Both the position numbers and the translations under genes were made by a program. A DNA stretch of 39,549 nucleotides from Sedimentisphaerales bacterium (GTDB taxonomy: Bacteria > Planctomycetota > Phycisphaerae > Sedimentisphaerales > SM23-30). Under the pieces are notes generated by a model. It was not told the DNA's origin, ran no database searches, and worked only from the letters and a program-made list of their open reading frames with translations. The stretch lies in the NCBI GenBank assembly GCA_016930295.1, contig JAFGHE010000295.1, positions 1 through 39,549 on the forward strand, in the 5' to 3' direction. Every line of letters begins with the position of its first letter. Position 1 is the stretch's first letter. This document shows positions 1 to 8,056 of this stretch, piece by piece.

Positions 1-941
1 ACCCGCTGGATGTGAAGCGTTATATGTCGATGGTGATTATAGGATTAGTACCGGCGGTGCTGGCAGCGTGGTACTTTTTTGGTTTGCGGGTGTTTGCCTT
101 AATTATGGTTTCTTATGCGGTGGGAGGCACGATTGAGGTACTCTTTGGCATCATTCGCAAGGAGGAGATTAACGAGGGTTTTTTAGTGACGGGGCTGCTG
201 TTCCCGCTGGTATTGCCGCCGACGTTGCCGCTCTGGATAACGGCGGTTGGTATTGCCTTTGGGGTGATTGTGGGTAAGGAACTATTCGGGGGTACGGGCA
301 GGAACTTATTTAATCCGGCCCTGGTCGGCCGATGTTTTCTTGGTCTGGCTTATCCGCGGGAGATGTCGGCAGAATGGCTAAGACCCGGCTCTGGTATTAC
401 CGGCAATCTGTTCCGGTATGTCAGCGGGGCTGATGTGGATGCGGTCACCGGAGCTACGCCGCTGGGAATGGCAAAAAGTGGTGAATGGGCCTCTATTACG
501 GATTTATTCTGGGGTCATAGTTCCGGTTGTGTGGGTGAGACCTGTTCGATAGCTCTGATTATCGGCGGTGTATTTTTACTTCTGACGCGTGTGGGCAACT
601 GGCGTACGGTGGTAAGTGCTTTAGGATCGTTTGTCATTCTGGGAACGATTTTACACAAGGTCCGGCCGGAGGCCGTCGGATCGGTCTGGTTTCATCTTTT
701 TGCCGGCGGACTGCTGCTGGGTGTTTTCTTCATGGCTACCGATCCGGTCTCCAGCCCGAATACCAACGGGGGAAAATGGCTTTATGGTTCGATCATCGGA
801 ATTATTACGGTTCTTATCCGTAACTTTACCGGCTATGTGGAAGGGATGATGTTTGCGATATTATTGGGTAACATTGTTGCTCCGATCCTGGATGAATTTG
901 CCGTCAAGATCCGGCTGAGGAGGTTACAACATGAAAGATAG
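1..941 (+). CDS. nqrB: Na+-translocating NADH:quinone reductase subunit B (5' partial)
   Basis: Integral membrane subunit of Na+-NQR that carries covalent FMN and helps form the Na+ path. The reading frame is open to the left edge: codons for P-L-D precede the GTG at 12, and the family has a similar V-D-L-K-R stretch about 50 residues after its real start, so the true start lies upstream and GTG 12 is not it. Visible family landmarks are NEGFLVT, PPTLPLW, the GGTGRN-x4-NPAL segment, and TGATPLG, whose threonine (about residue 149 counted from GTG 12) is the expected flavinylation site. ATDPVS and an EGMM-containing final helix follow. It overlaps nqrC by 11 nt. nqrA should lie just upstream, outside the window. 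NqrB is preferred over RnfD because an NqrF-type protein follows in the same operon. Confidence 0.96.
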   Translation, partial: PLDVKRYMSMVIIGLVPAVLAAWYFFGLRVFALIMVSYAVGGTIEVLFGIIRKEEINEGFLVTGLLFPLVLPPTLPLWITAVGIAFGVIVGKELFGGTGRNLFNPALVGRCFLGLAYPREMSAEWLRPGSGITGNLFRYVSGADVDAVTGATPLGMAKSGEWASITDLFWGHSSGCVGETCSIALIIGGVFLLLTRVGNWRTVVSALGSFVILGTILHKVRPEAVGSVWFHLFAGGLLLGVFFMATDPVSSPNTNGGKWLYGSIIGIITVLIRNFTGYVEGMMFAILLGNIVAPILDEFAVKIRLRRLQHER

Positions 942-1578
942 CACCCGTAAATTCCTGAAGGATTATCTCTATACCCTGACCTATGCGGTCGTGCTGGCGT
1001 TGTGCTGCTCGGTCTTACTGACCGGCGCCGCCCACTACACTAAACCGTACCAGGAAAAGAATAAGAAGGCGGAAAAAAATCGCAGTATCCTGGAAGTGTT
1101 AGGCATACCGGTCGAGTCAGATGCCTCCACGGACGAGTTGGTAGAATTATTCAAACAAAATGTCAAACAGGAGCAGGTGGGAGAATTGCCTGTCTATGTC
1201 TATTCTCCGCCCGAAGCCGCAGGAAAAGTCAAGGCGGTCGCAGTGGAGTTTGGCGGTCCGGGGCTGTGGGCCCCGATCAAAGGCTTCCTGAGCCTGGACG
1301 CGAATATGGAAACCATTCAGGGGATCGTCTTTCATGAGCAGGAAGAAACACCGGGTCTGGGCGGCGATATTGTTACGCCTGCCTTTCGCGGGCAGTTTCA
1401 GGGTAAGAAATTAGTCGATGCCGAGGGTAATCCGGGCATACGAATTATCAATAAGAAGGATCTGGCTGATAACGAAGTGGCTGCCATCAGCGGCGCCACA
1501 ATAACCTGCAACAAGGTTCAGGCCATGCTCAATGACGTTATCCAGCGCATCCTTGCTGAAAAGCAAAAAAATAAATAA
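931..1578 (+). CDS. nqrC: Na+-translocating NADH:quinone reductase subunit C
   Basis: FMN-carrying subunit of Na+-NQR with one N-terminal membrane helix (about residues 14-34) and a periplasmic FMN-binding domain. The SGAT motif at residues 187-190, inside EVAAISGATITC, supplies the threonine that the family esterifies to FMN through the flavin transferase ApbE. EETPGLGG and the FxGK motif are also typical. At 215 residues it is a little shorter than the approximately 260-residue proteobacterial form. The ATG at 931 lies within the nqrB end and is preceded by a full AGGAGG at 919-924, which fixes the start. No apbE is visible in this window, so the transferase must be encoded elsewhere. Confidence 0.96.
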   Translation: MKDSTRKFLKDYLYTLTYAVVLALCCSVLLTGAAHYTKPYQEKNKKAEKNRSILEVLGIPVESDASTDELVELFKQNVKQEQVGELPVYVYSPPEAAGKVKAVAVEFGGPGLWAPIKGFLSLDANMETIQGIVFHEQEETPGLGGDIVTPAFRGQFQGKKLVDAEGNPGIRIINKKDLADNEVAAISGATITCNKVQAMLNDVIQRILAEKQKNK

Positions 1579-1651
1579 TATCGACGTAAACCTTATAGAT
1601 GCCGGAATAAATAAAAGTGAATGCCGGCGTCATTAGTCAGGAGCAATAGCA

Positions 1652-2320
1652 TTGGCTGAAAACGTACCACAACCGTGTCCCACCTGTACTACCGGCGGGT
1701 TGTGCCAGGGTAAAGGCAAACAAACCCTGCGTGAAGGATTCTGGAGCAACAATCCCATATCGATCCAGATTCTGGGCATCTGTTCGGCGCTGGCGGTAAC
1801 CAACAAGCTGGAAAACTCGCTGGTGATGGGAGCCGCTCTCATTTTTGTATGTGTCGGCTCGAATCTGCTGGTATCGCTGCTGCGTACTATTACGCCGCGC
1901 CGTATCCGCATGATTGCCGAAGTCGCTATTATCGCTACGTTTGTTATTTTGTTTGACCAGTTTCTCAAGGCCTTTTACTGGGACATGTCCAAGACCCTCG
2001 GGCCCTACGTGGGACTGATAATAACCAACTGTATTGTCATGGGGCGGGCCGAGGCGTTTGCCCTGCAGAATCCGCCCATCGTATCCATGGTGGATGGATT
2101 CGCCAACGGGCTGGGCTATGCCGTGGTTCTGGCTATCATCGGCTTTTTCCGGGAACTGCTTGGTTCCGGTATGGTTTTAGGCGTTACCGTGCTGTCACCC
2201 GACTGGTACACCCCCAACCAGATTATGATCCTGGCGCCGGGCGCGTTTATATCGCTGGGATTTCTGGTGGCGCTGTTTAACTGCTTCAATAAAAAGGATG
2301 AGGAGGACAAAAAACCATGA
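1652..2320 (+). CDS. nqrD: Na+-translocating NADH:quinone reductase subunit D
   Basis: Six-helix membrane subunit of Na+-NQR. NqrD and NqrE together hold an iron centre through conserved cysteines, seen here as ILGICSALAVT (C44) and IITNCIVMGRAEAFA. The start is a TTG at 1652 with AGGAG at 1639-1643 at good spacing; no better start fits the frame. The first roughly 30 residues are unusual: they contain CPTC and a further cysteine (C9, C12, C18), whereas the familiar NqrD N-terminus has no such cluster. The gene ends with an ATGA overlap with nqrE. A 73-nt gap after nqrC contains a GCCGGC palindrome within ATGCCGGCGTCAT at 1621-1633. Confidence 0.95.
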   Translation: MAENVPQPCPTCTTGGLCQGKGKQTLREGFWSNNPISIQILGICSALAVTNKLENSLVMGAALIFVCVGSNLLVSLLRTITPRRIRMIAEVAIIATFVILFDQFLKAFYWDMSKTLGPYVGLIITNCIVMGRAEAFALQNPPIVSMVDGFANGLGYAVVLAIIGFFRELLGSGMVLGVTVLSPDWYTPNQIMILAPGAFISLGFLVALFNCFNKKDEEDKKP

Positions 2321-2907
2321 GTGAGACCTCCGCCCTGATTATCCTGATTGCAGCCATATTTACGAATAATATTCTGCTATCCAACTTTTTAGGGATGTGT
2401 TCGTTTTTGGCCTGTTCCCGTCAGATTCCCACGGCCGCGGGTTTGGGCGTTGCAGTCACCTTTGTCCTGGCCGGCACCACAGCGCTGAATTATGTCATAT
2501 ATTACTATTTACTGGCACCACTGGGCCTGGAACATCTGCAATTTATCGTTTTTATTGCCGTGATTGCGGCGTTTGTCCAGTTTGTAGAGATGTTCGTCGA
2601 GCGGTTCAGTCCCAGGCTGTATTATGCTTTGGGAATATTCCTGCCGCTGATTACCGTAAACTGTGCCATACTGGGAGCATCTCTGTTTATGGTCACACGG
2701 AACTATTCCTTCACCCAATCCATCGGATTCGGATTTGGGGCAGGTATCGGATTTGCCCTGGCAATTATTCTCATGGCCGGGCTGCGTAAGAAAATGACCT
2801 ACAGCAATATTCCCAAGCCGTTCCAGGGTGTTGCTATTGTGATGATAATTACCGGTGTTATGGCCATGGCCTTCATGGGTTTCGCCGGCATGGTGAATAT
2901 TCAATAA
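2317..2907 (+). CDS. nqrE: Na+-translocating NADH:quinone reductase subunit E
   Basis: Six-helix membrane partner of NqrD, with inverted topology relative to it. Family motifs include NNILLSNFLGMCSFLACS near residue 20-35, with the cysteine that contributes to the membrane iron centre, and PLITVNCAILGASLFM with the second cysteine. FVEMFVERFSP and the C-terminal glycine/alanine-rich helices also match. The length of 196 residues is normal for NqrE. The start is coupled to nqrD by ATGA, with GAGGAGG just upstream. It is distinguished from RnfA by its neighbour NqrF and overall motif match. Confidence 0.96.
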   Translation: MSETSALIILIAAIFTNNILLSNFLGMCSFLACSRQIPTAAGLGVAVTFVLAGTTALNYVIYYYLLAPLGLEHLQFIVFIAVIAAFVQFVEMFVERFSPRLYYALGIFLPLITVNCAILGASLFMVTRNYSFTQSIGFGFGAGIGFALAIILMAGLRKKMTYSNIPKPFQGVAIVMIITGVMAMAFMGFAGMVNIQ

Positions 2908-2946
2908 GAAAGGCACAGAGGAGCAAAGGCACATAGGCACAAAGGA
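2908..2946 (+). repeat. Short A/G-rich AGGCACA-type repeat after nqrE
   Basis: Directly after the nqrE stop codon lies a run built from imperfect units of AAAGGCACA / GAGGAGC / ATAGGCACAAAGGA. Its last AAAGGA is placed to act as the ribosome binding site of nqrF (ATG at 2952). Similar runs occur after two other genes in the window, near 20441-20469 and 32890-32922, in the same orientation relative to the upstream gene. Confidence 0.6.
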
Positions 2947-2951
2947 ATAAG

Positions 2952-4064
2952 ATGGAACAGAATGGAATAATTGAACTATTCACCTATGCCATATTGGTTT
3001 TTGTGGGCGTGTTGGCAGGATTATCCACCCTGCTGACCATTGCGGAAAAGCTATTAATCGACTACGGTGTCTGTGAAATCGACATTAACGCCGGGGAAAG
3101 GATCCTGCAGGTTGAAGGGGGCCAGACCCTGCTGTCGGCCCTTATTGAAAACGAGATTTATATCCCGAGCGCCTGTGGAGGTCAGGGTTCCTGCGGCTAT
3201 TGTAAGATGACCGTCCTTGCCGGCGGCGGGCCGGTACTGCCCACGGAAACGCCGTTTCTTACCCGAAAGGAAGTTCGTGAAGGCGTCCGGCTGGCCTGCC
3301 AGGTCAAGGTACGCGAAAATATTATCTCGAAAATTCCGGAAGAGATGCTCAATGTGAAGTTATTCAACACCGTAGTAGAGAGCACCCGGAGTCTGACCCA
3401 TGATATGAAGGAAATCCGTCTCAAGCTGATCGAGCCGCCGGAAATCAGTTTCCGGGTGGGCCAATATGCCCAGATTCAGGCCCCCTCGCCGGACGGGCCG
3501 GTGTTCCGGGCGTATTCCATCAGTTCGCCAGTCTATGAACCGAATGTTGTGGAACTGGGCGTGCGCCTTATTCCCGGCGGAATCGGGTCCACTTATCTGC
3601 ATAACCTCCAGGTGGGTGATCAGGCGATCTTTACCGGGCCGTACGGCGATTTCCGGCTTAACGAAGACCCGGAAGTGGAAATCATCTGTGTCGGCGGCGG
3701 CGCCGGCATGTCGCCCATGAAAAATATTATTTACAGCCTCTACCACGAATGGCCGGACCGCAGTTGCTGGCTGTTCTTCGGCTGCCGGACCACCAAAGAT
3801 ATTTTTTATCTGGAAGAATACCAGGAACTGGCAAAGAAACATCCCAATTTCAAGGTTATCTACGCCCTTTCCGATCCGCTGGGTCCGGATGAAAAATGGG
3901 ACGGCGAAACCGGATTTATACACCTTGCCGTTGATAAATATCTGGAAGCAGGACGTAAACGCCAGGCCTTCCTCTGCGGCCCGCCCCCCATGATTGACGC
4001 AGTCATGGATGTACTCGCGGATAAGGGTCTGGCCGAACAGGATATATTCTACGATAAATTTTAA
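2952..4064 (+). CDS. nqrF: Na+-translocating NADH:quinone reductase subunit F
   Basis: NADH-oxidising subunit of Na+-NQR. The order of parts is an N-terminal membrane anchor (about residues 8-30), a plant-type [2Fe-2S] ferredoxin domain with cysteines C75, C81, C84 and C116, an FAD-binding barrel with RAYS (186-189), and an NAD-binding domain with GGGAGMSPM (248-256) and CGPPPM (342-347), ending in FYDKF. It is 370 residues, shorter than the roughly 407-residue Vibrio form but with all cofactor motifs present. The start is chosen at ATG 2952, preceded by AAAGGA from the repeat that separates it from nqrE. It accepts hydride from NADH and passes electrons into the membrane subunits. Confidence 0.97.
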   Translation: MEQNGIIELFTYAILVFVGVLAGLSTLLTIAEKLLIDYGVCEIDINAGERILQVEGGQTLLSALIENEIYIPSACGGQGSCGYCKMTVLAGGGPVLPTETPFLTRKEVREGVRLACQVKVRENIISKIPEEMLNVKLFNTVVESTRSLTHDMKEIRLKLIEPPEISFRVGQYAQIQAPSPDGPVFRAYSISSPVYEPNVVELGVRLIPGGIGSTYLHNLQVGDQAIFTGPYGDFRLNEDPEVEIICVGGGAGMSPMKNIIYSLYHEWPDRSCWLFFGCRTTKDIFYLEEYQELAKKHPNFKVIYALSDPLGPDEKWDGETGFIHLAVDKYLEAGRKRQAFLCGPPPMIDAVMDVLADKGLAEQDIFYDKF

Positions 4065-4156
4065 TCTTTGAACGTAATTTAACTGATATTTTCAAAGTAT
4101 CTCATCAGGGTTTTTACAATAATTAAATGCTAATATTTCATTAGCTGAATATACTT

Positions 4157-4717
4157 ATGTCAAAAGCACATACTAACCAGGAAAACAATAAAAAGAAGAC
4201 AAAATCCAGGAAAGCCCTGTTCATTTTTTGTCTTGGTTTTTCATTTGCCATTCTGTGTTTTGTGACGCTCAATCGGGCTATGAAGCCGGTTTCCAAATCC
4301 GAATATTGCGGCAGTCGCTGTCATGAAATGAATACGGCCTATCATACCTGGGAGCTTTCGGCACATGGCGCCAACCATAAAGGGTTTCGTGTCGAATGTG
4401 TGGACTGCCACCTGCCGCCCAAAGATCACTATTTTACGCACCTTATTGCCAAGGGGTATGAAGGCGGCAAGGACTTTTACATGCACTATTTAGGCCCGGA
4501 GTATGACGGGGAAATAATTCGACAAAGGATTTTGCAGCATTTACCCAACGAACGATGCCAGTATTGCCATGACGATTTGCTGAACAAGCCCTCCAGTACG
4601 GCCGCGCGCACGGCTCATCTGGAGTCTCTGCATGATGCCGGTAAAGATGAAAATAAATGTGTACGGTGCCATGAGGACACCGGCCATCAGCGTATCAACA
4701 AATTGTATTCACCTTAA
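4157..4717 (+). CDS. NapC/NrfH-family tetraheme cytochrome c quinol dehydrogenase
   Basis: Membrane-anchored cytochrome c that would oxidise menaquinol and deliver electrons to the periplasmic octaheme protein encoded next. It has a basic N-terminus, one helix (about residues 19-38), then four heme sites: CGSRCHEM at 51-58, CVDCH at 81-85, CQYCH at 134-138 and CVRCH at 168-172. The first site has three residues between the cysteines (CX3CH) instead of the usual CXXCH, while the HxM arrangement typical of heme 1 in this family is kept. The distal histidine-rich tail (GHQR) fits the family. No clear Shine-Dalgarno sequence precedes ATG 4157. The 20-nt gap to the next gene argues for co-transcription. 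The partner suggests a CycX/NrfH-like role, but the natural acceptor is inferred. Confidence 0.88.
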   Translation: MSKAHTNQENNKKKTKSRKALFIFCLGFSFAILCFVTLNRAMKPVSKSEYCGSRCHEMNTAYHTWELSAHGANHKGFRVECVDCHLPPKDHYFTHLIAKGYEGGKDFYMHYLGPEYDGEIIRQRILQHLPNERCQYCHDDLLNKPSSTAARTAHLESLHDAGKDENKCVRCHEDTGHQRINKLYSP

Positions 4718-4737
4718 ATTCGGAAAGGATTAAACCG

Positions 4738-6102
4738 ATGAAGTCCACAAGAAATATCGTGTCCGTTGTTATGGTATGCTTTGTCTGTTTTGGTATAACT
4801 GGTTTAAAAGCAGCTTTCGGCCAGGAGACGCAGGGGCTGGAGCCGCTCCCGCTGAAGGAATACCGGATAGAAAGGATCCTATCGGATGATGCCCGAGAAT
4901 GTATAGACTGTCACGCCCGGGAAAGCAAGGGGATCGTGGCGGACTGGGCCGGCAGCCGACACGCGCATGCCAATGTCAACTGCCTCGATTGCCACGGCGG
5001 CAGTCAAGCGGATGCCGACATAAGTAAAAGTCACCTGGAATATGATCAAACCCTGATCAGTGCCATTGTATCACCCAGGGATTGTTCCCGATGCCACCCC
5101 GCCGAAGCGGCCCAATACGATAAAAGCAAACACGCCCATACCATGGAGATTATCTGGAAGATCGATCCCTGGCTCAACGACGGCCTGAACAATGATATCG
5201 AGCGTGCGACCGGCTGTTACCATTGTCACGGCAGTGTGGTGAAAATAGAAAACGGGGAATTTGATGATATCACCTGGCCCAATGTGGGCGTGGGTCGGGT
5301 CAATCCCGACGGCAGCAGGGGCAGTTGTTCCAGTTGTCACACGCGGCACCGGTTCTCACTGGTGGAAGCCAGAAAGCCGGAGGTCTGCGGCCAGTGCCAT
5401 CTGGGGCCTGATCATCCTCAGGTGGAAATTTATAACGAGTCCAAGCACGGTGCTATTTACCATGCTGAAGGGGACACCTGGAACTGGGACGCGGCGCCGG
5501 GCACCTGGAGCGCCGGGGTGGATTACCGGACGCCCACCTGTTCGGTCTGCCACATGTCCGGCATCAACGGGCTCACTACCACCCACGATGTAACCGAACG
5601 TCTGGCCTGGGAAACTCAGGCTCCTTTGACCATCAGGCCCAACGAGTTTAAGGCATTCCCGGCGTCGGGGGACTGGAAAAAAGAACGCGAGAAGATGGAA
5701 AAAGTCTGCCTGGCCTGCCATTCCCAGACATGGGTCACCGGCCATTTCACCAAATTTGACGACGCTGTTATTAATTACAACGAAAATTATTACTTACCCC
5801 TGAAAAAGCAGATCGACGAACTTTATGAAAAAAATCTGCTCAGTAAAGAAAAGAACCTGGACGAAAAACTGGAAATCGAGATGTATGAACTCTGGCACCA
5901 CGAAGGCCGGCGCGCCCGGTTCGGCGCAGCCATGATGGCCCCGGACTATGCCTGGTGGCACGGATTCTACGAACTCAAAAAACGCTGCATGGACATGGAA
6001 GCGGAAATCGAACATGTCCTCCAGACCGGCAAACCCGTAAAAGTCTTTCAGGTCAAAGGCTCCGGCGGCGATACTATCAAACCTGATTACCTGGACAAAT
6101 AA
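4738..6102 (+). CDS. Octaheme hydroxylamine oxidoreductase-like cytochrome c
   Basis: Secreted multiheme enzyme: a signal peptide (about residues 1-29, cleaved near the FGQE) and eight CXXCH sites with cysteines starting at residues 55, 82, 116, 160, 197, 217, 268 and 324. The heme spacing, DKSKHAHTM, ESKHGAIY, a PTCSVCHMSG-x-NG stretch followed by THDVTERLAWE, and a C-terminal helical tail with PDYAWWHGFYE match the HAO family (octaheme hydroxylamine oxidoreductase) and not pentaheme NrfA. In organisms where a NapC-type protein precedes such an enzyme, the pair is thought to act reductively on nitrite or hydroxylamine. Whether the tyrosine that crosslinks heme P460 in ammonia oxidisers is present could not be decided by eye. 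The start has GGAAAGGA upstream. The order and spacing show a two-gene unit with the tetraheme protein. Confidence 0.9.
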   Translation: MKSTRNIVSVVMVCFVCFGITGLKAAFGQETQGLEPLPLKEYRIERILSDDARECIDCHARESKGIVADWAGSRHAHANVNCLDCHGGSQADADISKSHLEYDQTLISAIVSPRDCSRCHPAEAAQYDKSKHAHTMEIIWKIDPWLNDGLNNDIERATGCYHCHGSVVKIENGEFDDITWPNVGVGRVNPDGSRGSCSSCHTRHRFSLVEARKPEVCGQCHLGPDHPQVEIYNESKHGAIYHAEGDTWNWDAAPGTWSAGVDYRTPTCSVCHMSGINGLTTTHDVTERLAWETQAPLTIRPNEFKAFPASGDWKKEREKMEKVCLACHSQTWVTGHFTKFDDAVINYNENYYLPLKKQIDELYEKNLLSKEKNLDEKLEIEMYELWHHEGRRARFGAAMMAPDYAWWHGFYELKKRCMDMEAEIEHVLQTGKPVKVFQVKGSGGDTIKPDYLDK

Positions 6103-6405
6103 TACATTCAGGAGGAAAACCAGAGGACAGTCACGAATGGCGGTCCCCATGTTTACCGTGTTTAAATTTATGGATGTATTATGACAGGAGAGAAATATAA
6201 TGAATATGAAATTTTAAAGGGAAATTTAGAAAGGGACAGGAATTTACTCCGATTTGGCAAAAAAATTCGTTAAAATCCGTATTATCCGTGTGCTATTCTT
6301 CACCTCACAACCCACGATTGTTTTTCGTGCCTGCATTCTATGCCTCCTATGGTATTCTATGGCAAATTTTAATCCCAAACACCCATTTCATGGATCGAAC
6401 TATAA
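6103..6405. other. Intergenic region between convergent octaheme and ptsN-like genes
   Basis: About 300 bases without a convincing gene. It contains two mini-ORFs with good Shine-Dalgarno-like sequences (AGGAGG at 6111-6116 before ATG 6137, 15 codons; CAGGAGAG before ATG 6200, 5 codons), probably chance. It also holds an imperfect GGAC...GTCC pair at 6125-6148 and a short CACGA/TCGTG stem near 6311-6330 without a T-run. No clear intrinsic terminator for either flanking operon was found. Confidence 0.5.
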
Positions 6406-6855
6406 TTAATCGCCGGTCAACAGTTCCACGACTTCACGGGCGTTGTCGGCACGTGTCAGGGCCTTGCACAGGGCTTTGGACTGGGCTAATTTGGCGATTT
6501 CGGCCAGGGCCGCCACATGCGGCCCGGACATATCCGGCGGCGCCACCAGCAGGAAAAAGAGCGTAGATGGTTTGCCGTCCATGGAATCAAAGTCGATCCC
6601 CTGCGGGGCAATGCCGATCGCCAGGCGCAGGTCGGTGACCGCATCCGTTTTGCCGTGCGGGACCACAATACCGTCCTCCAGGGCGGTGCTCTGTTTGTCT
6701 TCGCGTTGCTGAACGGCCTTCAGGGTGGCGTCAAAATCTTCAATTTCTCCGGCGTCCTTTAAAATCTGAACCAGTTCCCGCAGCACATCGGGCTTATCGT
6801 TCGACTCCAAAGGGATTTTAATTATGTTCTCTTCAACCAGCTCTATTAACGTCAT
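6406..6855 (-). CDS. ptsN: PTS EIIA type-2 (PtsN/fructose-like) domain protein
   Basis: Single-domain EIIA protein of 149 residues. The phosphorylatable histidine is H67 in the VVPHGKT motif, preceded by REDKQSTALEDGI, which is the family pattern. Stand-alone EIIA proteins of this type usually act in the regulatory nitrogen PTS and not in sugar import, and no EIIB/EIIC partner is visible here. GGAG lies upstream of ATG 6855. It is the last gene of the V-ATPase operon, 53 nt after the universal stress gene, suggesting co-expression with the ATPase. The regulatory target is unknown; the symbol is by family resemblance only. Confidence 0.85.
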   Translation of the reverse strand: MTLIELVEENIIKIPLESNDKPDVLRELVQILKDAGEIEDFDATLKAVQQREDKQSTALEDGIVVPHGKTDAVTDLRLAIGIAPQGIDFDSMDGKPSTLFFLLVAPPDMSGPHVAALAEIAKLAQSKALCKALTRADNAREVVELLTGD

Positions 6856-6908
6856 ACTCGTTTTCTCCAGATATACTATTTATGATACCATTTATTTAAT
6901 AATTTCCA

Positions 6909-7397
6909 TTATACCAGAGATTCATATATATCCCAGACCTTCTCCTCATCCTTGACGATCAGGACCGAGCAGGGCACGGTGCGCATGGCACGTTCCGTCT
7001 CATCATAGAACTCATCCCGACGGCTCCGGATGCGGGAGAGTTCGCCAATGACCAGCAGATCAATTTCATCCTCCTTGACCGCATTGACAATTTCCCGGTT
7101 AACACTGCCTTTACTGCTTTTTTTAATTACAGATACACCTTTTTTCAGGGCCAGCTCATTGACATAATTCAAATAGCGCCGGGCATCGGCTTCCATATCG
7201 TGCTCATATTCCACCTGTTCGTCCTGAAGGAATATCCTGGCCTTCAACAGATCTTCCACTGCCTTGGTGTTGATGACATAAAGGGCGACAAGCTCGGCCC
7301 CGGTTGACGAAGCCAGGCATATTGCATATTGAGCCGCGGTAACCGAGTGTTCGGTCCCGTCAATATAGACCATTATCTTTCTGATGAGATTACTCAT
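6909..7397 (-). CDS. Universal stress protein (UspA family)
   Basis: A 162-residue single Usp domain beginning IRKIMVYIDGTEHS, with the middle LVALYVINTKA strand and the C-terminal CSVLIV strand of the fold. The glycine-rich ATP-binding pattern G-2X-G-9X-G(S/T) of ATP-binding Usps is not seen around GELSRIRSRRDEF, so it may be a non-ATP-binding type. ATG 7397 is chosen over GTG 7403 because GGAGAG sits about 6 nt before it. It starts immediately after the V-ATPase subunit D stop codon, so it is translationally coupled to that operon. Function is known only as stress or energy-state linked. Confidence 0.85.
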   Translation of the reverse strand: MSNLIRKIMVYIDGTEHSVTAAQYAICLASSTGAELVALYVINTKAVEDLLKARIFLQDEQVEYEHDMEADARRYLNYVNELALKKGVSVIKKSSKGSVNREIVNAVKEDEIDLLVIGELSRIRSRRDEFYDETERAMRTVPCSVLIVKDEEKVWDIYESLV

Positions 7398-7399
7398 GA

Positions 7400-8044
7400 T
7401 CACTCTCCAGGGTTTTTAGCTTTTTTCTTCTCCAGGTTTACCTTTACCATTTTCATGAGAACAAACATATCCCGTTCATTCTCCTCCAGCCTGCTCTGGA
7501 TATAATGAAGTGTCTCCTGCAGGTCGGGGATGGCGATTTTTTCCAGGGCGTTGACTTTTCGGATGGTTTTTTTGACTTCGTTGGCCAGTCGCATGATGGA
7601 TATTTTCAGCTCCGAGGTCTTGCCCAGCAGCTTCAGCGCTTCCTTGAAGAAATACAGCGAACTGTCAATCCAGAAACTGGTTCCCAGCGGACTAAAGTAA
7701 GGGGCATGCTCTTCAAATTCAGTCTCAATGACGGGCAGACTGATCCCCATGACTCTCCGGGCCCGAACAGTGATGTCCGTTTTAATATGAACGGCCCCGG
7801 TCAGGTATTGCACTTTAAGACGGCCCATATCCAGGGCAGCCTCTTCCAGGGCATGGTATGCCTTGGCCAGGGCATCTTCCAAACGACTCTGGTGGTCGGC
7901 CGCCTGGTCGATGAGCGACATAAGCTCAATAATCAGAATATTCCTTTTCTGGTCTAAAAGCTCATAACCCTGGCGCGCAAAGTTCAGATCATTCTTGAGC
8001 CTGATCAGATTTGTTTTGGTTGGAGCCAAATTCAACTGTGCCAT
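7400..8044 (-). CDS. atpD: V-type ATP synthase subunit D
   Basis: Central rotor stalk subunit of the V-type (A/V) ATPase. The N-terminal NLAPTKTNLIRLKNDL and ARQGYELLDQKRNIL stretch is the family signature, and both ends are long helices that form the coiled-coil axle. The 214-residue length is normal. The gene starts 12 nt after the subunit B stop and overlaps the start region of the usp gene. It sits between the catalytic head genes and the accessory regulators at the end of the operon. Confidence 0.95.
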   Translation of the reverse strand: MAQLNLAPTKTNLIRLKNDLNFARQGYELLDQKRNILIIELMSLIDQAADHQSRLEDALAKAYHALEEAALDMGRLKVQYLTGAVHIKTDITVRARRVMGISLPVIETEFEEHAPYFSPLGTSFWIDSSLYFFKEALKLLGKTSELKISIMRLANEVKKTIRKVNALEKIAIPDLQETLHYIQSRLEENERDMFVLMKMVKVNLEKKKAKNPGE

Positions 8045-8056
8045 AGAAACTACTCA

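Noticed and set aside
6137-6184. 15-codon ORF with AGGAGG upstream after the octaheme gene
   Set aside because: Too short and without any recognisable feature; spacing from AGGAGG to ATG is long (about 20 nt).
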